This document shows positions 8,270-17,008 of a stretch of DNA of 64,000 nucleotides, piece after piece. The notes beneath the pieces were generated by a model that worked only from the letters and a program-made list of their open reading frames with translations, did no database searches and was not told the origin of the DNA. Source of the DNA: MFD09286-c1 sp963701015. GTDB taxonomy: Bacteria > Bacteroidota > Bacteroidia > Bacteroidales > DTGW01. The translations under genes and the position numbers were made by a program. The stretch lies in NCBI GenBank assembly GCA_963701015.1, contig OY969556.1, positions 62,001-126,000 on the forward strand, read 5' to 3'. Position 1 is the stretch's first letter; the number at the start of each line of letters is the position of its first letter.

Positions 8270-10498
8270 TTATCTCTTTTTTGTTAGAAATTTATTTATT
8301 AACGGATTTTTAACATTATTATCCCTTATAAAATAAACTCCCTCAGATAAATATAATGAATTTAAATCATAAATGAAATTATTTTTAACAATTAAATCCA
8401 TCATTACTTTACCATTTAATGAAATTAAGCTCAATTTATAAAATTCATTTGACCCCTTAATTTTTATGTGCACTAAGCTATTGAAAGGATTTGGCCAAAT
8501 ATTAATTTCATTATAATTTTCCGTATTATCAAAGTTTGTATTTACATTGTCTGAAATAAACTCATATTCATAGGGTTCCATTTTATTTGTATATAAATCA
8601 TAAATTGAATCAATTGATAAAATATATTTACTACCTCCAATTAGAGACGATTCAGGAATAATTGAAAGTTTCAATAATGCAGAATCAAATTCAAATGTAC
8701 ATGGAATTACATTGTTCAAATTTTCTTTCTGAAATAACTTTATGTCTGGTATCAGATTATCAGGGTGGAAGGCAATTTTCTTGTTTAACCATACATTAAG
8801 TTGATTATTATTTAGGCTATCTTTTGTAATTTTTTTAATCCTGGGTGCAGAATCCTGCAAAACTATTATCTTCCATATTGATGAATCACTTGTATTCTTA
8901 TCTTTTAAACAAATATTAAATGGTGAGGTATAATTAACAGAATTTGAAATACTTGACTCAATTATGGTGCTTTCATTCGCTCCAAATTGTATTTTCAAAT
9001 CTGCCAAATCAGTATTTGGCTTTACAGTTAAAGTAGCTAAAAGTTTGCTTGTGTCAATTACAGAAAATTCAAGTGATTCGGAAAAAATTGAAGTAAGTAT
9101 AACCTTTTGAGCTAAACTAATATAATGAAAACCTAAATCGTAAAAATAATCTTTAGGCATAACAATCCACTCAGAATTTAATGAATCTGTTCCTGCTGAG
9201 GTTTTCCAATCAGGATTTCCTTTTCGAATTTTTGTTTTTCTCAATACACTATGAGGTGAAGCGGCATTTTCAATTCCTGCAATGGTAAAAACCTGATTAT
9301 TTAATGCATCACCATATACATCAATGAATTCCCAACTTAATCCTTCATCAATTGTACGTTGTAAACCACGTGCATCATTTCCGGTATAGTTAACGACAGT
9401 GTTTGAGGTAATTGAATCAGCAATTTGTTTATTTATTTTCGCTGTATCGGCTTTTGAATATAATATTACGAAAGTTTTATGAGGAGCTAAATATGTGCCA
9501 CTTTTAAAAATGAAATATTTTGACCAACCTCCTCCGTTTGAAGCCTGGGAAATTCTATAATTGTCAAGACAAACTGGTTCATCTTGGGGATTATAAAATT
9601 CAATAGCTTTGTTATTACTGCTTCCCCTGTCAACTTCGGAAAAAAACAAATCAACATCATCGAACTTTGTTTTTAGAGTCGATTTATAAATTATGGCTTT
9701 GCTCGTATCTAAATTAATAGGCAATAAAAGCCAATAAAATGTATATTCCGTGTTTTTTTGCAATCCACAAAATTTTAAAACATGAACGGTATCATTGATT
9801 AAAGTGTCTCCAAATTTAAATAGTTCTGATTTGCTCATATTTTCATGATGAAGAAAATCATTTTTTAATATTGGAAGTGAATCATTTCTTGATACTATAT
9901 ATAGTAATCTTCCCATTTTATTTGCCGAAAATTTAATGCTGGCCATTGTATCGGTTACAAAATAGACAATTGGAGAAGAATTTGTAAATATTGGTGGATT
10001 CGAATATTCCGATGAGTCGATATAGCTAATAACAACATCATCAAATGCCAGGTTTCCTGCACTTTTATCATATTCAAACCGAACTTTTGAAGCGCCCGAT
10101 GGCAGAGGAATAGTTATAGTTTTTTCGCTATGTGACAAGTTTACCAAACTATCAATTATTTTCCAGTTATTGTCAACTTTGCATTTTACAACAAATGCCG
10201 ATGCAACATCGGTGCTATAACCTTTTAACCAAAATGAAAGTTCGTTAGCCCCTGAAAAATCAGTTGTTTCAATAAATTGTCCAAGTGCATTGAATTGTAA
10301 TGATGGAGGGTTTTCTCCTGAGCCTGTGGCAGAAGTATAAGTTGTTTTACTAATATTAAAAATCCAGCCATCCGGCGGTGTAGTGCCATTGTCAAATCCC
10401 TCATGGATTATTTCCTGGCAAATTGCAGAATTATAATTTATAACAAAAAAAACACATAGCAATAGCAATGCTTTTGGGGTAAAGGAGTTTAGTTTCAT
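8270..10498 (-). CDS. Secreted lamin-tail-domain protein with T9SS type A sorting domain
   Basis: This 742-residue protein has a signal peptide (about 1-27). It carries a beta-sandwich region at about 30-160, a lamin tail domain (LTD) near residues 275-375 recognised from SEVDRGSSNNKAIEFYNP and LDNYRIS, Ig-like segments, and a C-terminal T9SS sorting domain beginning NIWPNPF and ending with GVYFIRD plus a basic tail. It is expected to be exported by the type IX system and attached to the cell surface or released. Enzymatic function is not evident. It has its own transcription unit. Confidence 0.87.
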   Translation of the reverse strand: MKLNSFTPKALLLLCVFFVINYNSAICQEIIHEGFDNGTTPPDGWIFNISKTTYTSATGSGENPPSLQFNALGQFIETTDFSGANELSFWLKGYSTDVASAFVVKCKVDNNWKIIDSLVNLSHSEKTITIPLPSGASKVRFEYDKSAGNLAFDDVVISYIDSSEYSNPPIFTNSSPIVYFVTDTMASIKFSANKMGRLLYIVSRNDSLPILKNDFLHHENMSKSELFKFGDTLINDTVHVLKFCGLQKNTEYTFYWLLLPINLDTSKAIIYKSTLKTKFDDVDLFFSEVDRGSSNNKAIEFYNPQDEPVCLDNYRISQASNGGGWSKYFIFKSGTYLAPHKTFVILYSKADTAKINKQIADSITSNTVVNYTGNDARGLQRTIDEGLSWEFIDVYGDALNNQVFTIAGIENAASPHSVLRKTKIRKGNPDWKTSAGTDSLNSEWIVMPKDYFYDLGFHYISLAQKVILTSIFSESLEFSVIDTSKLLATLTVKPNTDLADLKIQFGANESTIIESSISNSVNYTSPFNICLKDKNTSDSSIWKIIVLQDSAPRIKKITKDSLNNNQLNVWLNKKIAFHPDNLIPDIKLFQKENLNNVIPCTFEFDSALLKLSIIPESSLIGGSKYILSIDSIYDLYTNKMEPYEYEFISDNVNTNFDNTENYNEINIWPNPFNSLVHIKIKGSNEFYKLSLISLNGKVMMDLIVKNNFIYDLNSLYLSEGVYFIRDNNVKNPLINKFLTKKR

Positions 10499-10719
10499 AA
10501 CTTAAAGTTTTGGTTATTATTTAATTTTCATTGTTCCTCCAATTTTTATTATTCTTTCGCACAAAATCATTCCTTTTTTCAAATCCAATTTATTATAAAT
10601 CTTTACAAAACTTTGTGTTTTAAATAATTACGGAATCATTTACACACATCGTTGGATATTGAATAACTTCAAGTTATCAATTAAAAAATAAAAAACAAAA
10701 TGTAATTGGTAATTTTAAT

Positions 10720-11685
10720 TTAGAATAAAAAACATTTGTGACCATCTTCGGATGGCTTTCGGCTACGGAGCCATATTTTTTGCCCAACTTGAGGTTGTTG
10801 GCCTGGGTTCATCCTGTTTTTTTTGTATAATTTATTCAATTTTATTCCATATAACTGGCTTATTGAATACATTGTTTCATCTTGTGTTGCAGTATGAAAA
10901 TCTTCTCCTACTTCAGCTTTGCGTCGTTTGGGTTGAATATAAAGTATTTGACCGGGTGTAAGTGAAGTATCCTTTGGAAGCTCATTATAACGTGGCAATT
11001 CCCATGGAAAAAGGTCCAAATCTTTGGCAATTTTTTTAAAGTCGTCACCTTGTTCAACCACAATATATTTAATTCTGTTCCGCTCGAGAACTTTTCTACG
11101 TTTAATATCCACATAAAAGTCAGCATCGGTTGATGAATTATTTTTATGTGATTTTAGTTTTTTTACTGGATGTGAAAAATCACCTTCATCAAGTCGGTAA
11201 AGTTCATTTTCTTCAATAATTCGGATTAAATCTTTTGCATATGTTGGACTGGTCGCATAACCGTCCTTTTTAAGACCTTTTGCCCATCTTTTATAATCAT
11301 TTGATTTTAGTTCAAATAAATTATTATATCGGTTGGCGTTTATAATAAAATCGGTGTGGTCCTTGTAAGATTCTTCTGCTGATGAATAAACCCTAAAACA
11401 TTCGTGTGGCTGGTCATCGTCCTCGTAAATAGTTTTTCCATCCCAGTTTTTATGACATTTTATTCCAAAATGATTATTGGCCTTTACTGCCAGAGTACTA
11501 TTTCCATTGTTCGATTCAAGCATGCCCTGAGCAAGCGTAATACTTGCGGGAATACCACTTCGTTTCATTTCGGAAACTGCAATTTGTTTGTATTTGTCAA
11601 TATAATCTTCTTTTGATATTTTCTTTGTACCAAAGGCTTTTGATAACATTAAAGAAATAAATATATACACTAAAAGCCTTCTCAT
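10720..11685 (-). CDS. Glucosaminidase domain (GH73-like) protein with two LysM repeats
   Basis: The enzyme is predicted to cleave the N-acetylglucosaminyl bond of peptidoglycan. Start ATG at 11685 (MRRLLVYIFISLML) gives a 321-residue protein with a signal peptide; the longer frame upstream overlaps the previous gene. The glucosaminidase domain (about 25-165) contains ITLAQGMLESNNG with the catalytic Glu and NNHFGIKC. Two LysM modules follow, at about 205-250 and 260-305, to hold it on the wall. It starts 7 bp after the pseudouridine synthase stop, so the two are likely co-transcribed. Confidence 0.92.
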   Translation of the reverse strand: MRRLLVYIFISLMLSKAFGTKKISKEDYIDKYKQIAVSEMKRSGIPASITLAQGMLESNNGNSTLAVKANNHFGIKCHKNWDGKTIYEDDDQPHECFRVYSSAEESYKDHTDFIINANRYNNLFELKSNDYKRWAKGLKKDGYATSPTYAKDLIRIIEENELYRLDEGDFSHPVKKLKSHKNNSSTDADFYVDIKRRKVLERNRIKYIVVEQGDDFKKIAKDLDLFPWELPRYNELPKDTSLTPGQILYIQPKRRKAEVGEDFHTATQDETMYSISQLYGIKLNKLYKKNRMNPGQQPQVGQKIWLRSRKPSEDGHKCFLF

Positions 11686-11692
11686 TTTGAAA

Positions 11693-12376
11693 TTACCTGT
11701 TTTTGTTCCTGTTGAAAAAATATTCCCACAAATTATCTTTTGGTGGATCGGCAGTAATTTTGACAATTTCCGGTTTAACCGGATGTTCAAATTCCATATA
11801 TCTTGAATGAAGGCAAATACCTCCGTTGTCGAGGCTACGTGAATAACCATATTTTAAATCACCTCGAATTGGACAACCTATTTTACCTAATTGGCAACGA
11901 ATCTGATGATGCCTACCAGTTTCGAGTTGAATTTCCAGAAGAGTATAATTATCAGATTTATCAATAGTTTTATAATGAAGAATAGCTTTTTTTGAATCTT
12001 TAATTTCAGTTTCGTAAGCAAATGATTTATTTTTCTTCGAATCGCGTATAATATAATGAATAAGAGTCCCTTCCGATTCGGGTGGAGTTTGCTTAACAAT
12101 TGCCCAGTAAAATTTCTTTACTTGTTTATCCTGAAACATTTGATTTAACCTAATGAGCGATTTACTGGTACGTGCAAATAATACTAATCCGCTTACAGGT
12201 CGGTCAATACGATGTGCTACACCCAAAAAAACCTCCCCTGGTTTATTGTATTTATTCTTTATGTAAGACTTAACAAGCTCTTCCAGCGATTTGTCTTTGG
12301 TTTTATCAACCTGAACAATATCTCCAACTAGTTTATTAACAGCAATAAGGTGATTATCTTCAAATAAAATCTCCAT
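11693..12376 (-). CDS. RluA-family RNA pseudouridine synthase
   Basis: This 227-residue protein converts uridine to pseudouridine in rRNA or tRNA. The catalytic motif HRIDRPVSGLVLFA is at about residues 56-69, with the nucleophilic Asp at the fourth position, followed by ETGRHHQIR near 150. There is no N-terminal S4 domain, which separates it from RluC/RluD and places it with short RluA-like forms. The target site is not predictable. First gene of a pair with the glucosaminidase. Confidence 0.92.
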   Translation of the reverse strand: MEILFEDNHLIAVNKLVGDIVQVDKTKDKSLEELVKSYIKNKYNKPGEVFLGVAHRIDRPVSGLVLFARTSKSLIRLNQMFQDKQVKKFYWAIVKQTPPESEGTLIHYIIRDSKKNKSFAYETEIKDSKKAILHYKTIDKSDNYTLLEIQLETGRHHQIRCQLGKIGCPIRGDLKYGYSRSLDNGGICLHSRYMEFEHPVKPEIVKITADPPKDNLWEYFFNRNKNR

Positions 12377-12455
12377 TTAAAATACTTATATACAGCGCAA
12401 AAGACATAAATATATTACAGAAATAAAAATATATTTATCCACAGCTTTTAAATGG

Positions 12456-12487
12456 TTTGTTCATAAAATAAGAAAGATTTATATTTG
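12456..12487 (+). promoter_or_regulatory. Bacteroidota-type promoter upstream of tRNA-Met
   Basis: TTTG at 12456-12459 and TATATTTG at 12480-12487 are separated by 20 bp, matching the -33 (TTTG) and -7 (TAnnTTTG) consensus of the phylum. Transcription would begin near 12493 and run into the tRNA about 115 bp later. Confidence 0.55.
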
Positions 12488-12606
12488 CACCCTCAAATTT
12501 AGTTGATGGGAATTTGTTGTTTGTTAAAAGAATTGCTTTAATAGCTTGATTAAACAATTGAATTAAAATACTTTTAGCATAGAATAAATTACCTTAATTA
12601 AGAAAT

Positions 12607-12680
12607 GGCGCGGTAGCTCAGCTGGTTAGAGCGCATGATTCATAATCATGAGGTCTCCGGATCATCCCCGGATCGCGCTA
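12607..12680 (+). tRNA. tRNA-Met (CAT)
   Basis: A full cloverleaf can be folded: 7-bp acceptor stem GGCGCGG/TCGCGCT (G-T at both ends), D arm GCTC/GAGC, anticodon stem CATGA/TCATG with loop TTCATAA (CAT at 12641-12643), T stem TCCGG/CCGGA, discriminator A. CCA is not encoded. The T loop is ATCATCC instead of TTCRANY. It is most likely elongator methionine tRNA; a lysidine-modified Ile tRNA also has a CAT anticodon and cannot be wholly excluded. Confidence 0.92.
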
Positions 12681-12692
12681 CGAGTAAAATTT

Positions 12693-12729
12693 GGCAGTTC
12701 AGCATTTAGCTGACTGCCTTATTTTTTTT
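12693..12729 (+). terminator. Rho-independent terminator after tRNA-Met
   Basis: GGCAGT-CAGC pairs with GCTG-ACTGCC around ATTTA with one bulged T. An eight-T tract follows (12722-12729), only 12 bp after the tRNA end. Confidence 0.85.
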
Positions 12730-12931
12730 GATATATACAATAAACATACAAAAAGAAAGATAAAAGCTATCATGTTTGAATTGATAATTTTTATCTAGGA
12801 AGTAGTACCTGTAAAGGTTTAGAACTAAACTATAGTTAACATTATATTAATTTAAACAAAATTAATATACAAATAGTCTGGAAGCAATTGCATTTAGTGG
12901 TTGCTCATTAGAATTAATTTTAAAACAGGGA

Positions 12932-13309
12932 CTAACAATAAGTCCTAGCAATTTCATAAACCACATTAATATTTTCATCATTAACAGTGGACTGTCCTTT
13001 TTGAAAACCGTGGTCGGTAAGCCTTAAATATGCATAGTTGGTTAAACCTGCTTTGTCCATTATTTTCTTGCCACAATCAATTGAGCAACCGTCAATAATT
13101 AGAACATTTGCAGTTTTGAGAGACTGAATAAGTGGTTGATTGTCGGCAGCTACCATTGCTAAGCATTTCATGGAACGAATGCCATTATCACGTAATTGAC
13201 GAGCGACTTTGTCGGACAAACAACCAATATCAGATGCGCCGGAACAAGCCATTACAAGCATCTCACCACCACCACACTGACAGCTTTTTTCATTTTGTTT
13301 AGTTTCCAT
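12932..13309 (-). CDS. DGC-domain putative zinc-binding protein
   Basis: This 125-residue cysteine-rich protein has the DGC motif, here IDGCSIDCGKK, plus CQCGGGEM near the N-terminus and MACSGASDIG. The family name comes from the conserved Asp-Gly-Cys and it is thought to bind zinc; its role is not established. ATG at 13309 is used instead of the upstream in-frame TTG. It is the last gene of the arsenic-type operon, 18 bp after the DUF2798 gene, suggesting a role in metal or metalloid handling. Confidence 0.8.
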   Translation of the reverse strand: METKQNEKSCQCGGGEMLVMACSGASDIGCLSDKVARQLRDNGIRSMKCLAMVAADNQPLIQSLKTANVLIIDGCSIDCGKKIMDKAGLTNYAYLRLTDHGFQKGQSTVNDENINVVYEIARTYC

Positions 13310-13327
13310 AGTATTCAATTTTAATGG

Positions 13328-13555
13328 TTAATGAACTACATATTTTGAAATGTATTTTTTTATTGCTGGCATAATGAGCATTACCACAGGAAGGGCAACT
13401 ATAAAAGAAAGACCCCATGATTTCATCCATTTTACAATAAATCCGGTATGATAGCCATAATTTATCGATACGCTTACTAATGTTACTACTAACGTCATCG
13501 CCAACACCATTATGGTTAATGTAACTTTCATCTCATTTTTTTTTGCTATTTTCAT
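13328..13555 (-). CDS. DUF2798-type small membrane protein
   Basis: A 75-residue protein with two transmembrane helices (about 10-30 and 45-66) and the pattern W-K-x-W then ALPVVMLIMPAIK, which recalls DUF2798. Function unknown. It sits 32 bp after the ArsG-like permease and 18 bp before the DGC gene, so it belongs to the same operon and could be an accessory subunit of a transporter there. Confidence 0.7.
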   Translation of the reverse strand: MKIAKKNEMKVTLTIMVLAMTLVVTLVSVSINYGYHTGFIVKWMKSWGLSFIVALPVVMLIMPAIKKYISKYVVH

Positions 13556-13587
13556 TTCAACTATTTAATGTTTAATAATTCTTTATT

Positions 13588-14289
13588 TTATAGATAAAAG
13601 ATGTAAGAATAATAAAAACCAACAATGATAAAGGCTACAGCAATTATAAACCTGAACCACTTTTCAAAAATTTTAAGTTTATTGTAAAAGCCTCCAATAC
13701 TTGACACGCTAAATGCTAATAACCATGCGATAATAATTACAGGTAACCCAGTTGCTATTGCAAATATAAAAGGTAGGTATAGTCCAGTGAGGCTGGCAAT
13801 TGAAATGGGTACTAACATGCCGAAATACAAAACACCACTGTAAGGACAAAAAGCAAGGGCAAATAGCATTCCCAATAAAAATACACTCCAACTACTTCCT
13901 TTCTTAGCTTTGTTTGAAAACCTATCGGCCAGCTTATTGAATGCAGGAAACTTGATTGTAATAATATCGAGCATTAAAATACCTATGGCTATTAAAAGGG
14001 GGCCTAAAAACCTTTCACCATATACTTGAAAGAATTTAGCTACATGGAATTTACTTGCACCAAAATATAATATAATACCAAGCGATGTATAACTTACAGC
14101 TCTTCCCAATGTGTACAACAAGCCATTTATAAAAATCCTCCGTTTGTTTTCAATATCTTTACTAATGAAACCAATTGCAGTAATATTGGTTGCCAAAGGG
14201 CATGGGCTAATGGCGGTCATTAACCCAAGAACAATTGCTGTCCAAATTGGAGTGGTGCTACTTTCAAGTAAATGCTGCAAATATTCCAT
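13588..14289 (-). CDS. ArsG-like / CcdA-DsbD-type permease
   Basis: This 233-residue membrane protein has about six helices and the DsbD/CcdA-type motifs TAISPCPLA (about 25-33) and FCPYSGVLYFG (about 150-160), each with a cysteine in or before a helix. The combination with an upstream ArsF-like thioredoxin and ArsR matches proteins named ArsG, proposed to move aromatic arsenicals in Shewanella. A general thiol-redox electron carrier is the alternative. The start overlaps nothing and follows the ArsF-like stop by 5 bp, indicating tight coupling. Confidence 0.78.
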   Translation of the reverse strand: MEYLQHLLESSTTPIWTAIVLGLMTAISPCPLATNITAIGFISKDIENKRRIFINGLLYTLGRAVSYTSLGIILYFGASKFHVAKFFQVYGERFLGPLLIAIGILMLDIITIKFPAFNKLADRFSNKAKKGSSWSVFLLGMLFALAFCPYSGVLYFGMLVPISIASLTGLYLPFIFAIATGLPVIIIAWLLAFSVSSIGGFYNKLKIFEKWFRFIIAVAFIIVGFYYSYIFYL

Positions 14290-14294
14290 AAGTA

Positions 14295-14717
14295 TTATTT
14301 CAGCATATTATCAACTGTGGCCTTAACTAGCTTATTCATTTCAGTTGGATTGTCAATACCGTAGTTAAAAGCATTTTCAGTTAATTCAACTACTTGATGG
14401 GATTTATCGTTTTTAACAAATATCAATTTGTTCCAGGCTGCTTCATATTTTTCAGCCAATGCTTTGTTTTTTTGTTCTTCAACATTAATAGATTCAAACT
14501 TAATTGTACCGTTGTCGAGTTGTGCTTTGTATAATGCATTTAGTGCATTAACAGTGCCTTTTTCGGCATTCATGCAGCCTGAGCAACGGTGTGTACCATG
14601 AAAGAAATACACAAGAATTTTAACATCTTTTGATATTGATGTGTTGGTCTTATTTTGCTGGCTAAAACTATTACAGCTTAAAAATAGTAGTGTAAATGCG
14701 AGAACTAGATTTTTCAT
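14295..14717 (-). CDS. ArsF-like exported thioredoxin-fold protein
   Basis: A 140-residue protein with a signal peptide or lipobox-like FLSC at about residues 12-15, so it is exported. The mature part starts VKILVYFFHGTHRCSGC, a thioredoxin-like strand followed by the redox motif CSGC near residue 52. It resembles the family labelled ArsF, which is paired with ArsG in organoarsenical gene sets. It may pass electrons to or from the CcdA-type permease encoded 5 bp downstream. Confidence 0.75.
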   Translation of the reverse strand: MKNLVLAFTLLFLSCNSFSQQNKTNTSISKDVKILVYFFHGTHRCSGCMNAEKGTVNALNALYKAQLDNGTIKFESINVEEQKNKALAEKYEAAWNKLIFVKNDKSHQVVELTENAFNYGIDNPTEMNKLVKATVDNMLK

Positions 14718-14758
14718 GATTCAATTGGTTTTATTGTTTATAATTATAACTTTTTGTA

Positions 14759-15004
14759 TTATTGGTTCATTTTTTTGGCAATAATTTCTTTCAATTCTTT
14801 TACGGATGGAACGCGGCCGTATAAAGACACCTTTTCGTCAATTACCAAAGCGGGAGTACGCATGATACCATATGCCATTATTTTTTGAATATCTTCCTCT
14901 TTAATTATTTCTGCATTGATACCCATTTCGGAAATCGCTATTTGTGTGACTTTTTCAAGGTTCTTGCAATTTGAACAACCTGTGCCCAATACTTTAATTA
15001 TCAT
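14759..15004 (-). CDS. Small thioredoxin family protein
   Basis: An 81-residue cytosolic mini-thioredoxin of the TM0996/MTH895 type: MIIKVLGTGCSNCKNLE gives the CxxC active site at C10/C13, and RTPALVIDEKV supplies the cis-Pro strand. Such proteins often accompany UPF0718 permeases and ArsR. It probably acts as a cytosolic reductant or metalloid carrier in this operon. 21 bp after arsR, 41 bp before the ArsF-like gene. Confidence 0.88.
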   Translation of the reverse strand: MIIKVLGTGCSNCKNLEKVTQIAISEMGINAEIIKEEDIQKIMAYGIMRTPALVIDEKVSLYGRVPSVKELKEIIAKKMNQ

Positions 15005-15025
15005 AATATTTTTGTATTTATTGGT

Positions 15026-15364
15026 TTAACAACATTCTATCTTTTTGTCTTCGGTTTTTGGATTACCCAGGAATGTGTAAAATAATTCCTGTGCTGTTTT
15101 CCAATTTTCTTTATTAACACAGTACTTTACTTTGGGTGGTTCGATGTTGCCCTGAATAAGCCCTGAATCTTTCAGTTCTTTTAAATGTTGTGATACGGTA
15201 GATTGTGCAATAGGCAATTCATTCAGAATGTCAGTAAAACAACAATCAGCCATTAATGCCAAATGTTTCATTATAGCAATACGTGCTGGATGACCCAAAG
15301 CTTTAGCGAAGCGGGCTAGGGCAATTTCATCTTCTTTATAATCGGTGCTTTTTGGATGTGACAT
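15026..15364 (-). CDS. ArsR/SmtB family repressor
   Basis: A 112-residue winged-helix regulator with ALGHPARIAIMKHL, the recognition helix region AQSTVSQHLKELKDSGLI (about 53-70) and a wing. Cysteine pairs C41-C42 (ADCCFTD, at the position of the ArsR metal-sensing helix), C82 and the terminal C111-C112 could sense As(III) or another thiophilic ligand. It probably binds the paired palindromes at 16474-16511 in front of the operon and represses it. Second gene of the operon. Confidence 0.93.
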   Translation of the reverse strand: MSHPKSTDYKEDEIALARFAKALGHPARIAIMKHLALMADCCFTDILNELPIAQSTVSQHLKELKDSGLIQGNIEPPKVKYCVNKENWKTAQELFYTFLGNPKTEDKKIECC

Positions 15365-15409
15365 AATTTAAATTTGTTAATGGTTCAATTTGAATATTTA
15401 GAAATATTT

Positions 15410-16447
15410 TTAAAAAATTAGGTTGAATAAAAAACCAACTATCAAAATACCTGTTGCAACGACGCCAATAAAAGTAAATATCAAAGGTAATTTTAGGACT
15501 TTACGAAGGATAATCATTTCGGGCAACGATAAGCCAATGACAGACATCATAAAGGCTAATGCTGTTCCTAGTGATGCGCCTTTTTCAATTAAAACCGAAA
15601 CAATGGGAATTATCCCGGCAGCATTCGAATATAAAGGAATACCTATTAAAATTGATAATGGCACTGAGTACCATGCTGATTTGCCCATGAGTGAAGCCAT
15701 AAAAGTTTCAGGTACATAGCCATGAACACCTGCACCTACTAATATGCCAATAGCAACATAAATCCATACTTTGCTTACAATATCTTTTACTGCCATGTAC
15801 CCAAATTTTATGCGGTCAGCAAAAGTTATTTTTTCTTCTTCAATTGAGTTTGTCCCCAGTTTTGTTTTGTATACCCAATCTTCAACCCATTTTTCGAGTT
15901 TTAAGCGACCTATAATCCATCCGGCAATAATGGCAATTACTAAACCTGTAACAACATATATTAAAGCAGTTTTCCGGCCAAATAAACCAAATAAAAGAAT
16001 TACGGCAACTTCATTAATCATTGGGGCTGCAATTAGAAATGAGAATGTAACGCCCAACGGTACGCCCGATTCTACAAAGCCTAAAAACAATGGAATTGCG
16101 GAACATGAGCAAAATGGGGTAAAAATTCCTAAAAGGCTTGCAAGTATGTTACCTGTAAACTGAGACTTCCCTTCGAGAATTTTGCGAGTACGTTCGGGTG
16201 AGAAGTAAGACCGGACAATACCTACAAAGAAAATTATAAGGGTTAATAACATCAATACTTTTGGCAACTCGAATACGAAGAAGCGAATAGCTTCGGTTAA
16301 TCGTGTGCCTTTTGCCATTCCAACTATATCGTAAATAAGCCTATCGGTTAATGGTTGTAGGTAATGATATAAAAGATACCATACTGGTAGTAATAGTAAG
16401 GGGATAAGAACCTCTAGTCTTTTCTTATTTGTAATAATGTTTTTCAT
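15410..16447 (-). CDS. UPF0718 (DUF318) / ArsP-like permease
   Basis: A 345-residue protein with about eight transmembrane segments and the family hallmark TPFCSCSAIPLFLGF near residue 110, plus a second PLYSNAAGIIP repeat. ATG at 16447 is preferred; the longer frame would start with TTG inside the predicted operator. The family includes ArsP, which exports trivalent organoarsenicals, but many members are uncharacterised. First gene of the seven-gene operon, so it would be made in greatest amount on induction. Confidence 0.87.
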   Translation of the reverse strand: MKNIITNKKRLEVLIPLLLLPVWYLLYHYLQPLTDRLIYDIVGMAKGTRLTEAIRFFVFELPKVLMLLTLIIFFVGIVRSYFSPERTRKILEGKSQFTGNILASLLGIFTPFCSCSAIPLFLGFVESGVPLGVTFSFLIAAPMINEVAVILLFGLFGRKTALIYVVTGLVIAIIAGWIIGRLKLEKWVEDWVYKTKLGTNSIEEEKITFADRIKFGYMAVKDIVSKVWIYVAIGILVGAGVHGYVPETFMASLMGKSAWYSVPLSILIGIPLYSNAAGIIPIVSVLIEKGASLGTALAFMMSVIGLSLPEMIILRKVLKLPLIFTFIGVVATGILIVGFLFNLIF

Positions 16448-16473
16448 TAAATGAATAGGTACTTTTATTGTTG

Positions 16474-16511
16474 TTCGCAAATATACGAAACGTTAATCGT
16501 AAATTTACGAA
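16474..16511. promoter_or_regulatory. Double palindromic operator, predicted ArsR site
   Basis: TTCGCAAATATACGAA (16474-16489) and ATCGTAAATTTACGAA (16496-16511) agree at 13 of 16 positions and start 22 bp apart, two helix turns. The second contains the perfect 14-bp palindrome TCGTAAATTTACGA. They lie 27 to 64 bp upstream of the permease start, where an ArsR dimer on each site would block transcription. Confidence 0.7.
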
Positions 16512-16863
16512 ATAAATTATTTTTTTCTTCTGAAAAATATTATTTGATTGTTTAATAATATCTTATGAATGGTTTAACCCAATAATGATTTCATCTTAAA
16601 TTCTCAGTTTAAATAAAAGAATATCCAAATGGAAAGGGAAATCAAAAGATTTATTTTGTAATTTAATTCGGAGTTGTGAAATAACTTTAATCAAATAAAA
16701 TTCAAAAGCTTAAAACAGTACCTGTTATACTAAGTGTAAATTATTTTTTCGATAAAATAGAACAAAAAAATTACAGAAATTTAAAAATAGTTCGAATAAT
16801 TTCAGCAAAGTTTATACATTTGCGCTCGCTAAATAAAAAACACTTGTGTATAAATTTTAGCTC
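16512..16863. other. Intergenic region between the ars-type operon and tRNA-Pro
   Basis: AT-rich, with no reading frame I can support. It should hold the operon promoter just outside the ArsR operators and the tRNA promoter at its right end. Nothing else is recognised. Confidence 0.5.
16791..16822 (+). promoter_or_regulatory. Promoter of tRNA-Pro
   Basis: TACATTTG at 16815-16822 fits the Bacteroidota -7 element TAnnTTTG; TTCG at 16791-16794, 20 bp upstream, is an imperfect -33 element. It lies 41 bp before the tRNA. Confidence 0.55.
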
Positions 16864-16936
16864 CGGGGTGTAGTACAGTTGGTAGTATGCTTGGTTTGGG
16901 ACCAAGAGGTCGTCGGTTCGAGTCCGGCCACCCCGA
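16864..16936 (+). tRNA. tRNA-Pro (TGG)
   Basis: The cloverleaf is complete: acceptor CGGGGTG/CACCCCG, D arm GTAC/GTAT, anticodon stem CTTGG/CCAAG with loop TTTGGGA (TGG at 16897-16899), T arm GTCGG/CCGGC with loop TTCGAGT, discriminator A. CCA is not encoded. Confidence 0.96.
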
Positions 16937-17008
16937 CAAAATAAGTTTCTTCTCCTATTTAAAGCACTTAAATGATAAGTGAAACCAAATATTTTTTCTG
17001 CCTTGATA

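Noticed and set aside
10744..10757. CCATC-TTCG-GATGG stem with a stable tetraloop
   Set aside because: It lies in the coding end of the glucosaminidase gene and has no T tract; probably fortuitous.
15771..16163. A 130-codon open frame on the plus strand inside the permease
   Set aside because: Antisense of a membrane protein gene; its sequence is low-complexity and unlike any family.
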